Below, piece after piece: positions 1-7,109 of a stretch of DNA of 10,765 nt. Every line of letters starts with the position of its first letter. Positions within the stretch are counted from its first letter, which is position 1. Where the stretch lies: positions 1-10,765 of the forward strand of contig LCOP01000032.1 in assembly GCA_000996605.1 (NCBI GenBank), written 5' to 3'. The position numbers and the translations under genes are program-made. Source of the stretch: Parcubacteria group bacterium GW2011_GWA1_47_8 (GTDB taxonomy: Bacteria > Patescibacteriota > Minisyncoccia > Phycocordibacterales > UBA1550). The notes under the pieces are model-generated. The model worked only from the letters and a program-made list of their open reading frames with translations, made no database searches and had not been told where the DNA came from.

Positions 1-51
1 AGAAATGTCACTTTTGTTACTATATCGTTGAAGACATTTATACTTGTGTTC

Positions 52-84
52 ATAGTAAAGGGCACCTACGGTGCCCTTTACTAT
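52..84. terminator. Perfect 15-bp hairpin, weak terminator candidate
   Basis: Arms 52-66 and 70-84 are perfectly complementary around the 3-nt loop TAC. The hairpin lies about 48 bp past the stop codon of the leftward O-antigen-ligase-like gene, where a terminator is expected. There is no clear T-run on either side, so termination would be weak or would rely on the U-rich lower stem (CCCTTTACTAT). It could also be an mRNA 3'-end stabiliser. No gene is supported in 1-131. Confidence 0.5.
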
Positions 85-131
85 TGTAGTATGAAAATGG
101 GGAAAAAGGGAGTTTCGTAATTCAAAGATAA

Positions 132-2339
132 TTAGACAGATTTAATCGCTCGAAGAAACTCAGGATCGGTCTCTAAAAGTTCCGGTTTCTCTTTTTTTAT
201 CCGCTCAAAAATTTTGAGTGACTTTTCACGGTCATTGGTTAAAAAGTAGAGCTTCGCCAAATCATATACAGATTCATAATCCTCCGGTTCTTCTTCGACA
301 ACATCCTTCAAAAATCGAAGTGCGTTAGCCCAATCTTCAATAGATATGTAATAATGTACCGCACGACGAGCAGTCGCAATATTTCCTTTATACAAAAGAG
401 CTCCCTCTCCCGCAAAGCGCGATGCTTCTCCGCGATCCCCCATAGCAAAAGACAGGCTCGCAATGACGTAGCGGGCTTCAGAATCATTCGGAACAAGCTT
501 TATATATTCCTTAAGTATTAAGATGGCCTCTTTATATGCGCTATTTTTTTCAGCCCCTTTTGCTATATCCCCTTCGCGAATAAAAATATTGGCACGGAGA
601 AACCACGGCTGGGTGCGTTTGGGTGATAGCGCTGTTGCTTGATCAAGGGATTGCAAAAGCAATTCATTGTTCCTTGATACTTCCGGGGGGGTTAAGTCGA
701 TTGCATGGGAAAGATAGGTTGCCGTACGAGCATCATAAGGGTATCGCTTGAAATTTTTCGTAAGGACTTCAAGCGTGTACCGGTATGCTTGGACACGCTC
801 ATTCCCCGATAACTGTCGCGATTGCCGCTCAGTATACATAACATACGCTTGATATCCATATTCAAGATCGGCATACGTTCCCATGGAAAAACCCTTCTCC
901 ATTGCCTCGACAGCCTTGGGGACATCTACAATATGACTACGATAGCCATCCGCAAGAAATAAGTTCGCACGCAAGGGCATGAAGGAAACAGGAACAAGGA
1001 GAAGGAGAAGCCCTGCCGCGAAAAGTCCCCCCACGAGGGGCATGTGGGGGAATAAACGTATTGATGAAATTTTTTCAGTACTTGAAACAGCAAGCATCCC
1101 CGCGGTGAACACCAACAATGTCCAAAATGTCATCGCAGTATCAAACACGAAGAAATTTTGAATTGCATACACACCCGACATTGCGACAAAATATACACCT
1201 TGGCTATTCCCCGCTACCCACATACGCCAACCCACGATTGCCAGAAGAAAAATCGTTCCTAGATAAAGGAGGAGTCCGCCGATACCATACTGCACAAAAT
1301 AATCCAAAAATACATTATGTGCTCTGTCAAACCACTGCTCGCTAATTGCCCCTGGATCATACACGCGATTAAAAAGTATATCGATATGTTCCGCTCCGTA
1401 TCCGATAAACGGCTGTTTAAGCGCCTCATCAAACACCCCGCGCCACACAAAAAGACGACTTGACGCAGTTCCCTCGTCAACCGAGATAGAAGCAATTCGA
1501 CTTATGGGCTCAAACGGAAGTTTTGCAAGTTCGGTACGAAAAACAAAAAATAAGCTCGCAAATACCAAAAGAGTAAAAAGCCCCGATTGCGCCAAAATCC
1601 TCCCCCGTCGTTCCCCTTTTTTAAATGCAGAGTAGACAAGCACCGCAACGCCCAAAACCATGAGCGCGAGTATTGTTCCGCGCGTCGCCGTAAGGAAAAT
1701 TATGACCATTTGGAGTACTGTCGCTCCATAGACAAAACGTTGCCACCCTCCAGTATACTCCCGCGCAACGGCAAGTGTCGCAAGCGCGGTCATCCCAAGA
1801 TAGCTTGCGAGGAACGCGGCATTCCCGAGCGTCCCACCAAGTCGTCCGCGCGACTCAGCGATAAAAGGCAGGTCAACCCCCGCATTCATCTCCACCCATT
1901 GCAAAAGCGCATGAAACGCGACGAGTGTTCCTACCCATGCAACAATTTTAAGCAACTTCAAAAAGAACTTCTGATCTGCGAATAAGAGAACAAGATAGAA
2001 AAATAGCGTCGCAACCGAAAGTGTCAGTAATCCATCCCCACGATCAAACGTCGACCAAAAGCTATGGTAAAAATCAACGCTAAGCGCCGATGTTATATAT
2101 GCAACCAAGAGGAGTGCTCCCGGAATCCAAGACATTTTTTGCCGCAAGCGCCCCCAATAGAATTGGTACCCCGAAAGAGCGAGGTAGGTAAACAAAGCGA
2201 CAGCGATGATGCCAAACCCGCGAAAGAGTAGCGTTTTAGGGGTTACATAAGGGTAGAGTAATCCATCAACATAAAGAAGGGGTAATATTGCCGGCGCGAG
2301 CAAAAACCATGAAAAAATCTTTACTGTTTGATTATTCAT
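132..2339 (-). CDS. O-antigen ligase/Wzy-like membrane protein with C-terminal TPR domain
   Basis: The 735-residue product is a polytopic membrane protein of the Wzy/WaaL/PglL type. These enzymes transfer a lipid-linked glycan to an acceptor (lipid A, a growing polymer or a protein) on the outer face of the membrane. Residues 1-455 hold about 12 hydrophobic helices. Family signatures visible are GGTLGNAAFLASYL (168-181), TATRG with Arg220, SRLFVWRG with Arg295, the P..GYG turn near 310-315, and RAHNVFLDY with His341. Conserved loop Arg and His residues like these are functionally important in WaaL. Residues 460-735 are helical and TPR-like, probably a protein-interaction or acceptor-binding tail outside the membrane. 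The start overlaps the upstream TPR gene by 8 bp. The sequence before the ATG is pyrimidine-rich (CTTTCCTCCG) with no Shine-Dalgarno, so translation is probably coupled. The exact substrate cannot be told from sequence. A protein O-glycosyltransferase and a polysaccharide ligase are both possible. Confidence 0.92.
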   Translation of the reverse strand: MNNQTVKIFSWFLLAPAILPLLYVDGLLYPYVTPKTLLFRGFGIIAVALFTYLALSGYQFYWGRLRQKMSWIPGALLLVAYITSALSVDFYHSFWSTFDRGDGLLTLSVATLFFYLVLLFADQKFFLKLLKIVAWVGTLVAFHALLQWVEMNAGVDLPFIAESRGRLGGTLGNAAFLASYLGMTALATLAVAREYTGGWQRFVYGATVLQMVIIFLTATRGTILALMVLGVAVLVYSAFKKGERRGRILAQSGLFTLLVFASLFFVFRTELAKLPFEPISRIASISVDEGTASSRLFVWRGVFDEALKQPFIGYGAEHIDILFNRVYDPGAISEQWFDRAHNVFLDYFVQYGIGGLLLYLGTIFLLAIVGWRMWVAGNSQGVYFVAMSGVYAIQNFFVFDTAMTFWTLLVFTAGMLAVSSTEKISSIRLFPHMPLVGGLFAAGLLLLLVPVSFMPLRANLFLADGYRSHIVDVPKAVEAMEKGFSMGTYADLEYGYQAYVMYTERQSRQLSGNERVQAYRYTLEVLTKNFKRYPYDARTATYLSHAIDLTPPEVSRNNELLLQSLDQATALSPKRTQPWFLRANIFIREGDIAKGAEKNSAYKEAILILKEYIKLVPNDSEARYVIASLSFAMGDRGEASRFAGEGALLYKGNIATARRAVHYYISIEDWANALRFLKDVVEEEPEDYESVYDLAKLYFLTNDREKSLKIFERIKKEKPELLETDPEFLRAIKSV

Positions 2340-2889
2340 CGGAGGAAAGGTTCTTAGGAGGAAGTCCTGCTGCAGTGCGAGCCTCTTTGATAGTTGCTGT
2401 ATCGGTAGGAAAATATTGCTCGAGAAAACTAATCTGGGATAAATAATAAACCGGAGCGGCTTCGGCTTTTATCGCACGACCAAAAGCGATTCGGGCACTT
2501 TCATATGCCCCAAGTTTTTCCATGAGTTTTCCCATATTATGCCATGCAAGACCCGTCTTTTCGGAATCAAGGATAAGTGCCTTACCAAGGTATTCGTAGT
2601 CCCTTTTACCATCACCAAGTAGCTCATACTGCGCAGCAATACTCACATAGAGTGTGTAATCAGTGTATTCGCCCTTCCCCAAAAGACCCTTGAGTCGTGA
2701 TATCTCGGAAATAGCGCGCGCTTCTCTTTCCCCCGCATCTTTATAAATACCGGGGAAATCCCACGCTTTCACAACATCAACCGAATGAATCGGGAACGGA
2801 TTCTTTGCGACTATTTGGTCTTTCACAAACCACAACCCCACTGTCACAAGAAACAATGCTCCGGCAACCCATATATATTTGTTTTTCAT
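2332..2889 (-). CDS. Membrane-anchored TPR protein
   Basis: The 185-residue product has a short basic N-terminus, one hydrophobic segment at residues 5-22 (signal anchor or uncleaved signal), then a soluble, mostly helical region. Residues about 75-146 fit two TPR units: the 113-146 unit shows W115, G120, A132, F136 and A139 at typical TPR positions. There is no enzymatic motif. It probably scaffolds a complex on the outer face of the membrane. Its stop codon overlaps the start of the O-antigen-ligase-like gene by 8 bp, so the two are almost certainly co-transcribed and likely work together. The reading start ATG at 2889 has no Shine-Dalgarno. A -10-like TATACT (minus strand, 2902-2897) ends 7 nt before the ATG, so the mRNA may be leaderless. 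No good -35 box is seen at the standard distance. Confidence 0.88.
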   Translation of the reverse strand: MKNKYIWVAGALFLVTVGLWFVKDQIVAKNPFPIHSVDVVKAWDFPGIYKDAGEREARAISEISRLKGLLGKGEYTDYTLYVSIAAQYELLGDGKRDYEYLGKALILDSEKTGLAWHNMGKLMEKLGAYESARIAFGRAIKAEAAPVYYLSQISFLEQYFPTDTATIKEARTAAGLPPKNLSSDE

Positions 2890-2934
2890 ACATGCCAGTA
2901 TATCATAAGCATTTCTCTCAAGGAAAGACGACGC

Positions 2935-2971
2935 AAAAAACCCCGCACCATATATGGTGCGGGGTTTTTTT
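2935..2971. terminator. Bidirectional intrinsic terminator
   Basis: A perfect 24-bp palindrome at 2941-2964 (CCCCGCACCATA and its complement) is flanked by A6 at 2935-2940 and T7 at 2965-2971. It therefore forms a GC-rich stem followed by a U-run in both directions. It lies about 95 bp past the stop codon of the leftward surface-protein gene and 46 bp before the next leftward start, so it should end the surface-protein transcript and separate it from the TPR/ligase operon. Confidence 0.88.
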
Positions 2972-3065
2972 GCTGAGCTAAACCTTATGGTCGCTCATAT
3001 TGGACCAATTCTTCTCCACAAGAGACCGTGCGAATCGTCTAATTATAGACTACACACTGCTCTGG

Positions 3066-3671
3066 TTAGAAGGAGACTGATCTGTTGCCTACCGTAAGAG
3101 GTAAGGTCTTGACCAAGTAGTCGTTAGTCCAGTCAGACGTTGACTCGCTGTGTACCGTCGAGATCGAAGAACGATCTGTCCAGCCAAACGATGGGGTTGA
3201 AGCCACGGTATCTGCCGCTACGCCAGTTGCTGTACCCGTCGTAATTGAAGTAGACGGATTAGCAATACTTACGCTCACGTTAGAACCTGCAGCCAAACCT
3301 CCAACCGTAGTGCGGAGTTCGTAATTCCTCGAGGTGCCTGCGGCAATTTCTTGCTCGCTGGTTGCCACGAAGGTAAGATTACCGCTCGTAAGGTTGACGA
3401 GTGAGTCAAGTCCTCCGACCAAGTCTCCCGTTGTCGTACCAAAGGTACCGGCAACTTGATTGGAACCATCCCACAGTGCAAGCGTGGTTGTTGCCCCAAG
3501 GGTAACAGCCTCGGTCTTGTTTACCGTGAAGGAAAGTTTCTTCCATCCGATATCACCTGCGGAATCAGCCGTAACTGTTACTTTACCAATTACGATGTTT
3601 GATCCTGCGACCAATGCATCCGTAATTGCAGAAGATGCGAGTGTCGGTATTGACTTGCGTACATATACCGT
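3066..3671 (-). CDS. Surface protein, C-terminal part after frameshift
   Basis: This is the 3' continuation of the surface-protein gene in the next reading frame: 201 codons from the Thr codon at 3671-3669 to TAA at 3066. The product is Ser/Thr/Gly-rich and strand-forming, with two further Ig-like segments and a tail containing SFGWTDRSS and STSDWTNDYLVKTLP. A tail with SDWTN before a short end is, as I remember it, typical of large CPR surface proteins of this type. No start codon with a Shine-Dalgarno is seen at the junction. The ATG at 3803 lies in the same frame, but the first 44 codons after it read the upstream domain out of frame, so this part is unlikely to be made independently. Joined to the upstream part it gives a 1098-residue protein. 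The frame is intact to its end, which argues for a recent indel or a sequence error, not an old pseudogene. Confidence 0.8.
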   Translation of the reverse strand, partial: TVYVRKSIPTLASSAITDALVAGSNIVIGKVTVTADSAGDIGWKKLSFTVNKTEAVTLGATTTLALWDGSNQVAGTFGTTTGDLVGGLDSLVNLTSGNLTFVATSEQEIAAGTSRNYELRTTVGGLAAGSNVSVSIANPSTSITTGTATGVAADTVASTPSFGWTDRSSISTVHSESTSDWTNDYLVKTLPLTVGNRSVSF

Positions 3672-6363
3672 ACCCTTGCCCTGAAATTGCTTTACCTGTC
3701 GAAGCACCCGAAGCGATTGTCGGAATCGTGACGTAGATATCAAGATCAGCATTCTGATTCTCTGGAACCACAAAGCTAAGCCCGGTGAATGTTGACGTTG
3801 CATGTGTTTCTGCGCCCGATGAAAGTGCGAGAGCTTGCGAGATTCCTCCTGCAGGGCCTCCCGTCCATTTAAGCGTTACCGCGGAAACCGAAGTTGCGGC
3901 GTCAGCAGGGATTTTCACCTTCATTTCCTGAACCGTGAATGGCGAGTACTGAGAAGTGAATCGGAATGTACCGACTTTCACATCGCTCGTACCAGCTACT
4001 GCGTTGTAGGAATTTGGCGTCGAACCAGAATTCACCGCTACCGTAAGCGTACCTGAACCGACCGTAATGGTCTGGAGGTTGAGGTCACTGCCGATTGTAG
4101 CAGAGTTTGCAGTTGTTGCGCCCGTACCACCGGTCGTGGTATCGATTGTTGCAATCCATGGTCCAGCATTCATACCCGACTTGATGTTACCGTAGACATC
4201 AATTGTCTTGGTGCCTGAAGCGGGAATCGTGAAGTTAACCGAGAATGAATTGCTTGTCGAAGGTGATGGCTTCGTGGAACCAATCTGTGTTCCCATCGAA
4301 CCGTCTTTCAACATAAGGTCGGTAATTGTTGCAGACTCATTTGAAGAGAGTTCGACAACGATTGTGTTGACATTAATTCCTTCCGTTGAACCTGCCGAGA
4401 GTACAAACGAACCAAGTTTTGCATTGTTGGTGCCAGCGATCATTGTCTGATCACCATAACCGGATGCCTTGGTTGCCGTTAAGCTCGAAGATGAAACGGT
4501 GATGGAGTTTCCTTCAACTTCTGAAACTGCAGTTACCGTGTTGCCAGAGCTGAGACCTTCGGTATCAGCTGCAGCGACAATTACACCAACGTCAACTGTT
4601 TCAGCATTTGAAAGGCTCGTGCTTGTTGAAGTCTTTGCGTCTGCATAAATCTCAACTAAAGTGAGCGCGCCTGCCTTTGCAATAAAGGATGATCCGAAAG
4701 TAAATTCGGTTCCCGCCTCAGCAATGTCGAGAGTAGACCCAACCTGAGTACCATTCACAAATACCTTTCCGTTATCAAGACCGCCAACATGAACACTGGT
4801 TTCAGTGTCTACGGTGATGGCCTCAATCTTTACATCTTCACCTGCTGCGCGGAATTCAAATGTTGCTAATTTAACATTTGTAGAACCTACCGCGATATTC
4901 GATGAAGGCGAGCTTGCTGCTCGAGTAACCGAGAGCGTGCCGGCAGCAATCGTGTTTGCCGTTCCTGCGGCAACCGCAAAGGTCGTTGCAAGAATAGGTT
5001 GATTGAGTTCGGCATCCACCACGCGAACATCAGATGCGCGGCGAATCTGAACATCGTAAGTATAGCTTGAGCCGCCTACAATATCTGCCAACACTTTGAT
5101 GATACGTGTACCTGTTTCAAGAGAAACTGGAGTGCTTCTGAGGTCGAATGTTGCGCGATCATTAACAAATGAGGCAACAGAAGATCCTACCTGTACTCCA
5201 TCTACGAAGAGCTTCAAATTCTTGAGGTCTCCGTCCTTTGTTGTTCCGCGGTTTTCAAAGGTTACCGATTCGAGTCTAGCCTTATGCGTAGAAACGACCG
5301 TTGAAGCTTCGAATACACGGACTTCGTTCGCTGGATTGTCCGTAGCGGCACTTGGACCGGTATATGTGAATACAACTGTCCCCATGCTTGCCGATGCGAT
5401 GGACTGTGGATTCCCTGCGATTGGTAGCGCCCCTGATACAGAAACGTTTGCATCAACCGAAGCAAGTGATACTCCTACAATTTGCCCTGCCGTCGATGCG
5501 GCAATGTCAGCTTGTACGGAGATTGTCTTTGAACCACCTGCAGGAATCGTGAAGATTCCTGATGTGTTATCGAACGTAATCACTCCCGTTGAAACGGTCG
5601 CCGCATCAGTTACTCTCTCTGCGCCTGAGAACAAGTAGACATTTGAGAGTGTTGAGTCAGACGAATAGCCTGTTCGGTTCAACACGACCTTTGTTACTTT
5701 CGCTTCTGTTGCAGAAGTGTTGGTGAACGTAAAGTGCGCCAAGTCAGCAATTGCCTGCCCTGCGATAGCCGCTGCTCCCAAAGGAGAGTCGCTTGAAAGG
5801 GAGACCATGACACCGCCTCCTACTGTCGTAGTCGTTGTCGAAGCGTCACACTTCTGGCCTGTTGTTGGACTGAAGCCAATCATTGAAGTACAGCCAGCGA
5901 CAGTGCTCATTGTTGGGCCTGTTGCGCATGACTGACCTGTTGTTGAACTAAAGCCAACGAGTGATGTACAGCCGGGAACCATGCCGGTTCCGCTTGTCAT
6001 GCCGTCCATCGTGTTCAACATTGCGCGCGTTGACAGACCGACGAATCCCGTACCGCTGGTCAAACCATTCGGTGTGAGGATTTCTGCTGCGTACAAATTC
6101 TGGAATTTGATAACTGCGGCTTTCGTCGCAGCACCAAAGTACGAAGTCTCCGATCCTGGTGCACCTGCACCTGAAACAGAAACCTGTGTCCTAGCGTCTG
6201 AATTCAAAACCTTTTGGAGGTTCATCACGTCAGCGCCTCTACTGCCTTGCTTTAAGTTTGTCGTAAATGTATACGCGGCCGAAGCGGTACTTGCCATAAC
6301 AGCAAAACCAACTACGAGCCCTACCAAACTTACAGCAATTTTTGTTTTGCTAAATTTAGTCAT
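3583..6363 (-). CDS. Secreted peptidoglycan-binding surface protein with Ig-like repeats (frameshifted)
   Basis: As read, the product is 926 residues, of which 897 are genuine and the last 29 (from YGICTQ) come from reading past the frameshift. A signal peptide spans residues 1-29 (basic N-terminus, hydrophobic core, cleavage after ASTASA). A peptidoglycan-binding-1-like domain follows at about 33-115 (LKQGSRGADVMNLQKVLN, FGAATKAAVIKFQ, GLSTRAMLN). Residues 131-172 hold a duplicated four-cysteine neck, then a Thr-rich linker, then four to five Ser/Thr-rich beta-sandwich modules of roughly 130-150 residues from about 192 onward. Recurrent module starts include GTLSVTRA near 475 and GTLTVAV near 771, followed by (V/N)(V/A)KL(A/G)(T/S)F. 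It is probably an abundant cell-surface or S-layer-like protein anchored through the N-terminal domain; that role is inferred. A Shine-Dalgarno-like AGAAG lies 9 nt before the ATG. A weak promoter candidate on the minus strand is TTGGCA (6503-6498) with TAAAAT (6477-6472), but the 20-nt spacer is long. The terminator at 2935-2971 ends the unit. Confidence 0.92.
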   Translation of the reverse strand: MTKFSKTKIAVSLVGLVVGFAVMASTASAAYTFTTNLKQGSRGADVMNLQKVLNSDARTQVSVSGAGAPGSETSYFGAATKAAVIKFQNLYAAEILTPNGLTSGTGFVGLSTRAMLNTMDGMTSGTGMVPGCTSLVGFSSTTGQSCATGPTMSTVAGCTSMIGFSPTTGQKCDASTTTTTVGGGVMVSLSSDSPLGAAAIAGQAIADLAHFTFTNTSATEAKVTKVVLNRTGYSSDSTLSNVYLFSGAERVTDAATVSTGVITFDNTSGIFTIPAGGSKTISVQADIAASTAGQIVGVSLASVDANVSVSGALPIAGNPQSIASASMGTVVFTYTGPSAATDNPANEVRVFEASTVVSTHKARLESVTFENRGTTKDGDLKNLKLFVDGVQVGSSVASFVNDRATFDLRSTPVSLETGTRIIKVLADIVGGSSYTYDVQIRRASDVRVVDAELNQPILATTFAVAAGTANTIAAGTLSVTRAASSPSSNIAVGSTNVKLATFEFRAAGEDVKIEAITVDTETSVHVGGLDNGKVFVNGTQVGSTLDIAEAGTEFTFGSSFIAKAGALTLVEIYADAKTSTSTSLSNAETVDVGVIVAAADTEGLSSGNTVTAVSEVEGNSITVSSSSLTATKASGYGDQTMIAGTNNAKLGSFVLSAGSTEGINVNTIVVELSSNESATITDLMLKDGSMGTQIGSTKPSPSTSNSFSVNFTIPASGTKTIDVYGNIKSGMNAGPWIATIDTTTGGTGATTANSATIGSDLNLQTITVGSGTLTVAVNSGSTPNSYNAVAGTSDVKVGTFRFTSQYSPFTVQEMKVKIPADAATSVSAVTLKWTGGPAGGISQALALSSGAETHATSTFTGLSFVVPENQNADLDIYVTIPTIASGASTGKAISGQGYGICTQVNTDTRIFCNYGCIGRRIKHRNW
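3671..3681 (-). other. Single-base frameshift in the surface-protein gene
   Basis: On the coding strand the sequence is CAGGGCAAGGGTACGG. Upstream the frame reads ..AISGQG; downstream the coherent frame reads TVYVRKSIPTLAS. One extra base restores the frame when removed; the likeliest positions are one G in either GGG run (plus-strand CCC at 3673-3675 or 3679-3681). Coding character is good on both sides. The cause could be a sequencing or assembly indel, a real recent mutation, or far less likely a +1 recoding site, since no known slippery signal is visible. Confidence 0.85.
5854..5973 (-). repeat. Direct repeat encoding a duplicated Cys-pair neck
   Basis: Two 42-bp copies (5854-5895 and 5932-5973) start 78 bp apart, so the unit is 26 codons. 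They encode GCTSLVGFSSTTGQSC (131-146) and GCTSMIGFSPTTGQKC (157-172). The four cysteines (132, 146, 158, 172) are the only ones in the 1098-residue reconstructed protein. Each pair is 14 residues apart and may form a disulfide loop or a cross-link between subunits in the stalk between the peptidoglycan-binding head and the Ig-like modules. Confidence 0.8.
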
Positions 6364-6391
6364 AATAATAATCTTCTAAATAACACGTTAA

Positions 6392-6421
6392 CTTTCACAA
6401 CACGCAAGCGCGCCGTGAAAG
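6392..6421 (-). promoter_or_regulatory. Leader hairpin before the surface-protein start
   Basis: CTTTCAC (6392-6398) and GTGAAAG (6415-6421) can pair across a 16-nt loop in the surface-protein mRNA leader. The stem ends about 18 nt before the AGAAG ribosome-binding site. It may stabilise the message or modulate initiation. The same GTGAAA can pair instead with TTTCAC at 6518-6523 if the transcript starts further upstream. Confidence 0.35.
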
Positions 6422-6576
6422 CTCTTGTACGAAATTAAATTGGCTTCGACTGGTCACATTGCGCAAAAATTATTTTATGCAATCAATGATGTTCCATTGC
6501 CAACCGTGCTCGTACAATTTCACTATCCACCTTTTCCTCCCCCGACCTTTTTGAAAAAAGGTCGGGGGAGGTTTTT
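6415..6576 (+). ncRNA. Possible small structured RNA (rightward)
   Basis: A long irregular hairpin can form. GTGAAA (6415-6420) pairs with TTTCAC (6518-6523), TTGTACGA (6425-6432) with TCGTACAA (6510-6517), TTGGC (6440-6444) with GCCAA (6499-6503), GTCA (6453-6456) with TGAT (6487-6490), and ATTGC (6458-6462) with GCAAT (6479-6483). It is followed directly by an intrinsic terminator with its T-run on the plus strand. No plus-strand gene precedes it, so a short RNA is the simplest explanation. A long hairpin with internal loops is reminiscent of 6S RNA, but no family-specific sequence is recognised. The only promoter candidate is AT-rich and weak (TTGTTT at 6342 with TAATAA at 6366). The structure could equally act in the opposite strand as leader DNA/RNA. 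Confidence 0.25.
6536..6576 (+). terminator. Rightward intrinsic terminator
   Basis: Arms 6536-6552 and 6555-6571 (CCTCCCCCGACCTTTTT and its complement) form a very strong stem, followed by TTTTT at 6572-6576 on the plus strand. On the minus strand the stem is followed by AAAAGG, so it is not a terminator in that direction. The genes on both sides are leftward, which leaves this terminator without an obvious client. Confidence 0.65.
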
Positions 6577-6644
6577 GGCGGGTTAGCTTCTTAGGTGAAT
6601 AAATGCTTCTCTGTCGTCTATCAGTAATTCGGTAGTACTTCGAC

Positions 6645-6678
6645 CTGTCTGCGTGCATCAGTGATGACGCACAGACAG
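6645..6678. repeat. Imperfect hairpin
   Basis: CTGTCT (6645-6650) pairs with AGACAG (6673-6678), GCGT with ACGC inside that, and CATC (6656-6659) with GATG (6663-6666), leaving small bulges. The short inverted repeat CTTCGA (6639-6644 region) / TCGAAG lies just outside it. Function unknown; it sits 12 bp before the nested palindromic element. Confidence 0.5.
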
Positions 6679-6690
6679 ACCGCTTTGATC

Positions 6691-6803
6691 GAAGGTCATT
6701 GAGAAACTAAAAACACACCTTTATTGTTAGGTAATGTTTTCTATGAGGTGCGTATCAAAAATTCTTATGAATTTTTGATACGCACTGGTTTTCAATGACC
6801 TTC
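6691..6803. repeat. Nested palindromic element, MITE-like or origin structure
   Basis: The ends are 12-bp perfect inverted repeats: GAAGGTCATTGA (6691-6702) and TCAATGACCTTC (6792-6803). Pairing continues inward with AAAC/GTTT after a one-base bulge. Inside lies a second, perfect 17-bp inverted repeat, 6748-6764 and 6769-6785 (arm GTGCGTATCAAAAATTC), with loop TTAT. No coding capacity. Terminal inverted repeats around 113 bp suggest a small non-autonomous mobile element, but no clear target-site duplication is visible. A cruciform in an origin or a structured RNA are alternatives. Confidence 0.6.
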
Positions 6804-6971
6804 TCTCGTAGCGCGATCTTCTGTCGCCTGCCGGGAGCATTCGTAACTTTGTGATAATGGTCCGTACATGGAACATCATCACTACGTTTAAATCCAGCAT
6901 GTGGAATTACTTCCTCACACCGAACTTATGTACATTATATATAGTGCAAGATAAACCTGCAAAATATACGG

Positions 6972-6980
6972 TGTGGATAA
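6972..6980 (-). promoter_or_regulatory. DnaA box 1
   Basis: Plus-strand TGTGGATAA is the exact complement of the consensus DnaA box TTATCCACA. It shares flanking bases with the second box: both read TGTGGATAACTnTCG. AT-rich sequence (TTATGTACATTATATATAG, about 6928-6946) lies shortly to its left. Confidence 0.6.
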
Positions 6981-7100
6981 CTCTCGGAAATGCTAGGGTT
7001 TTATGCCCCGCGCACTTCGGACGACAGTATTCCGACACATGATTATCCTACTATAAAAATGATTAAAAAACAAGAAGACAGCCTATTTTACCGCTGTGGC

Positions 7101-7109
7101 TGTGGATAA
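7101..7109 (-). promoter_or_regulatory. DnaA box 2
   Basis: This is a second exact TGTGGATAA, in the same orientation and 129 bp from the first, preceded by a partial copy (TGTGGC at 7095-7100). Two exact 9-mers within 140 bp are unlikely by chance in a gap of this size. Confidence 0.6.

Noticed and set aside
1..120. Frame open from the window edge on the plus strand
   Set aside because: It would end by reading straight through the 52-84 hairpin; no domain or coding bias is recognisable in 39 codons.
3660..3700. Programmed +1 frameshifting
   Set aside because: No known slippery heptamer, stop-codon pause or downstream pseudoknot is evident; an indel is simpler.
5096..5638. Long plus-strand frame (180 codons)
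   Set aside because: It is the mirror of the surface-protein gene, whose repetitive Ala/Thr/Val codons create long open antisense frames.
6421..6535. tmRNA-like motif (TTGGCTTCGACTGG) with pairing ends
   Set aside because: The motif resembles the tmRNA 5' end, but the paired unit is only about 100 nt, there is no tag reading frame, and the 3' end lacks a T-arm and CCA-like terminus.
6851..7042. 63-codon plus-strand open frame
   Set aside because: Composition is not protein-like, there is no ribosome-binding site, and it runs across a DnaA box; probably chance.
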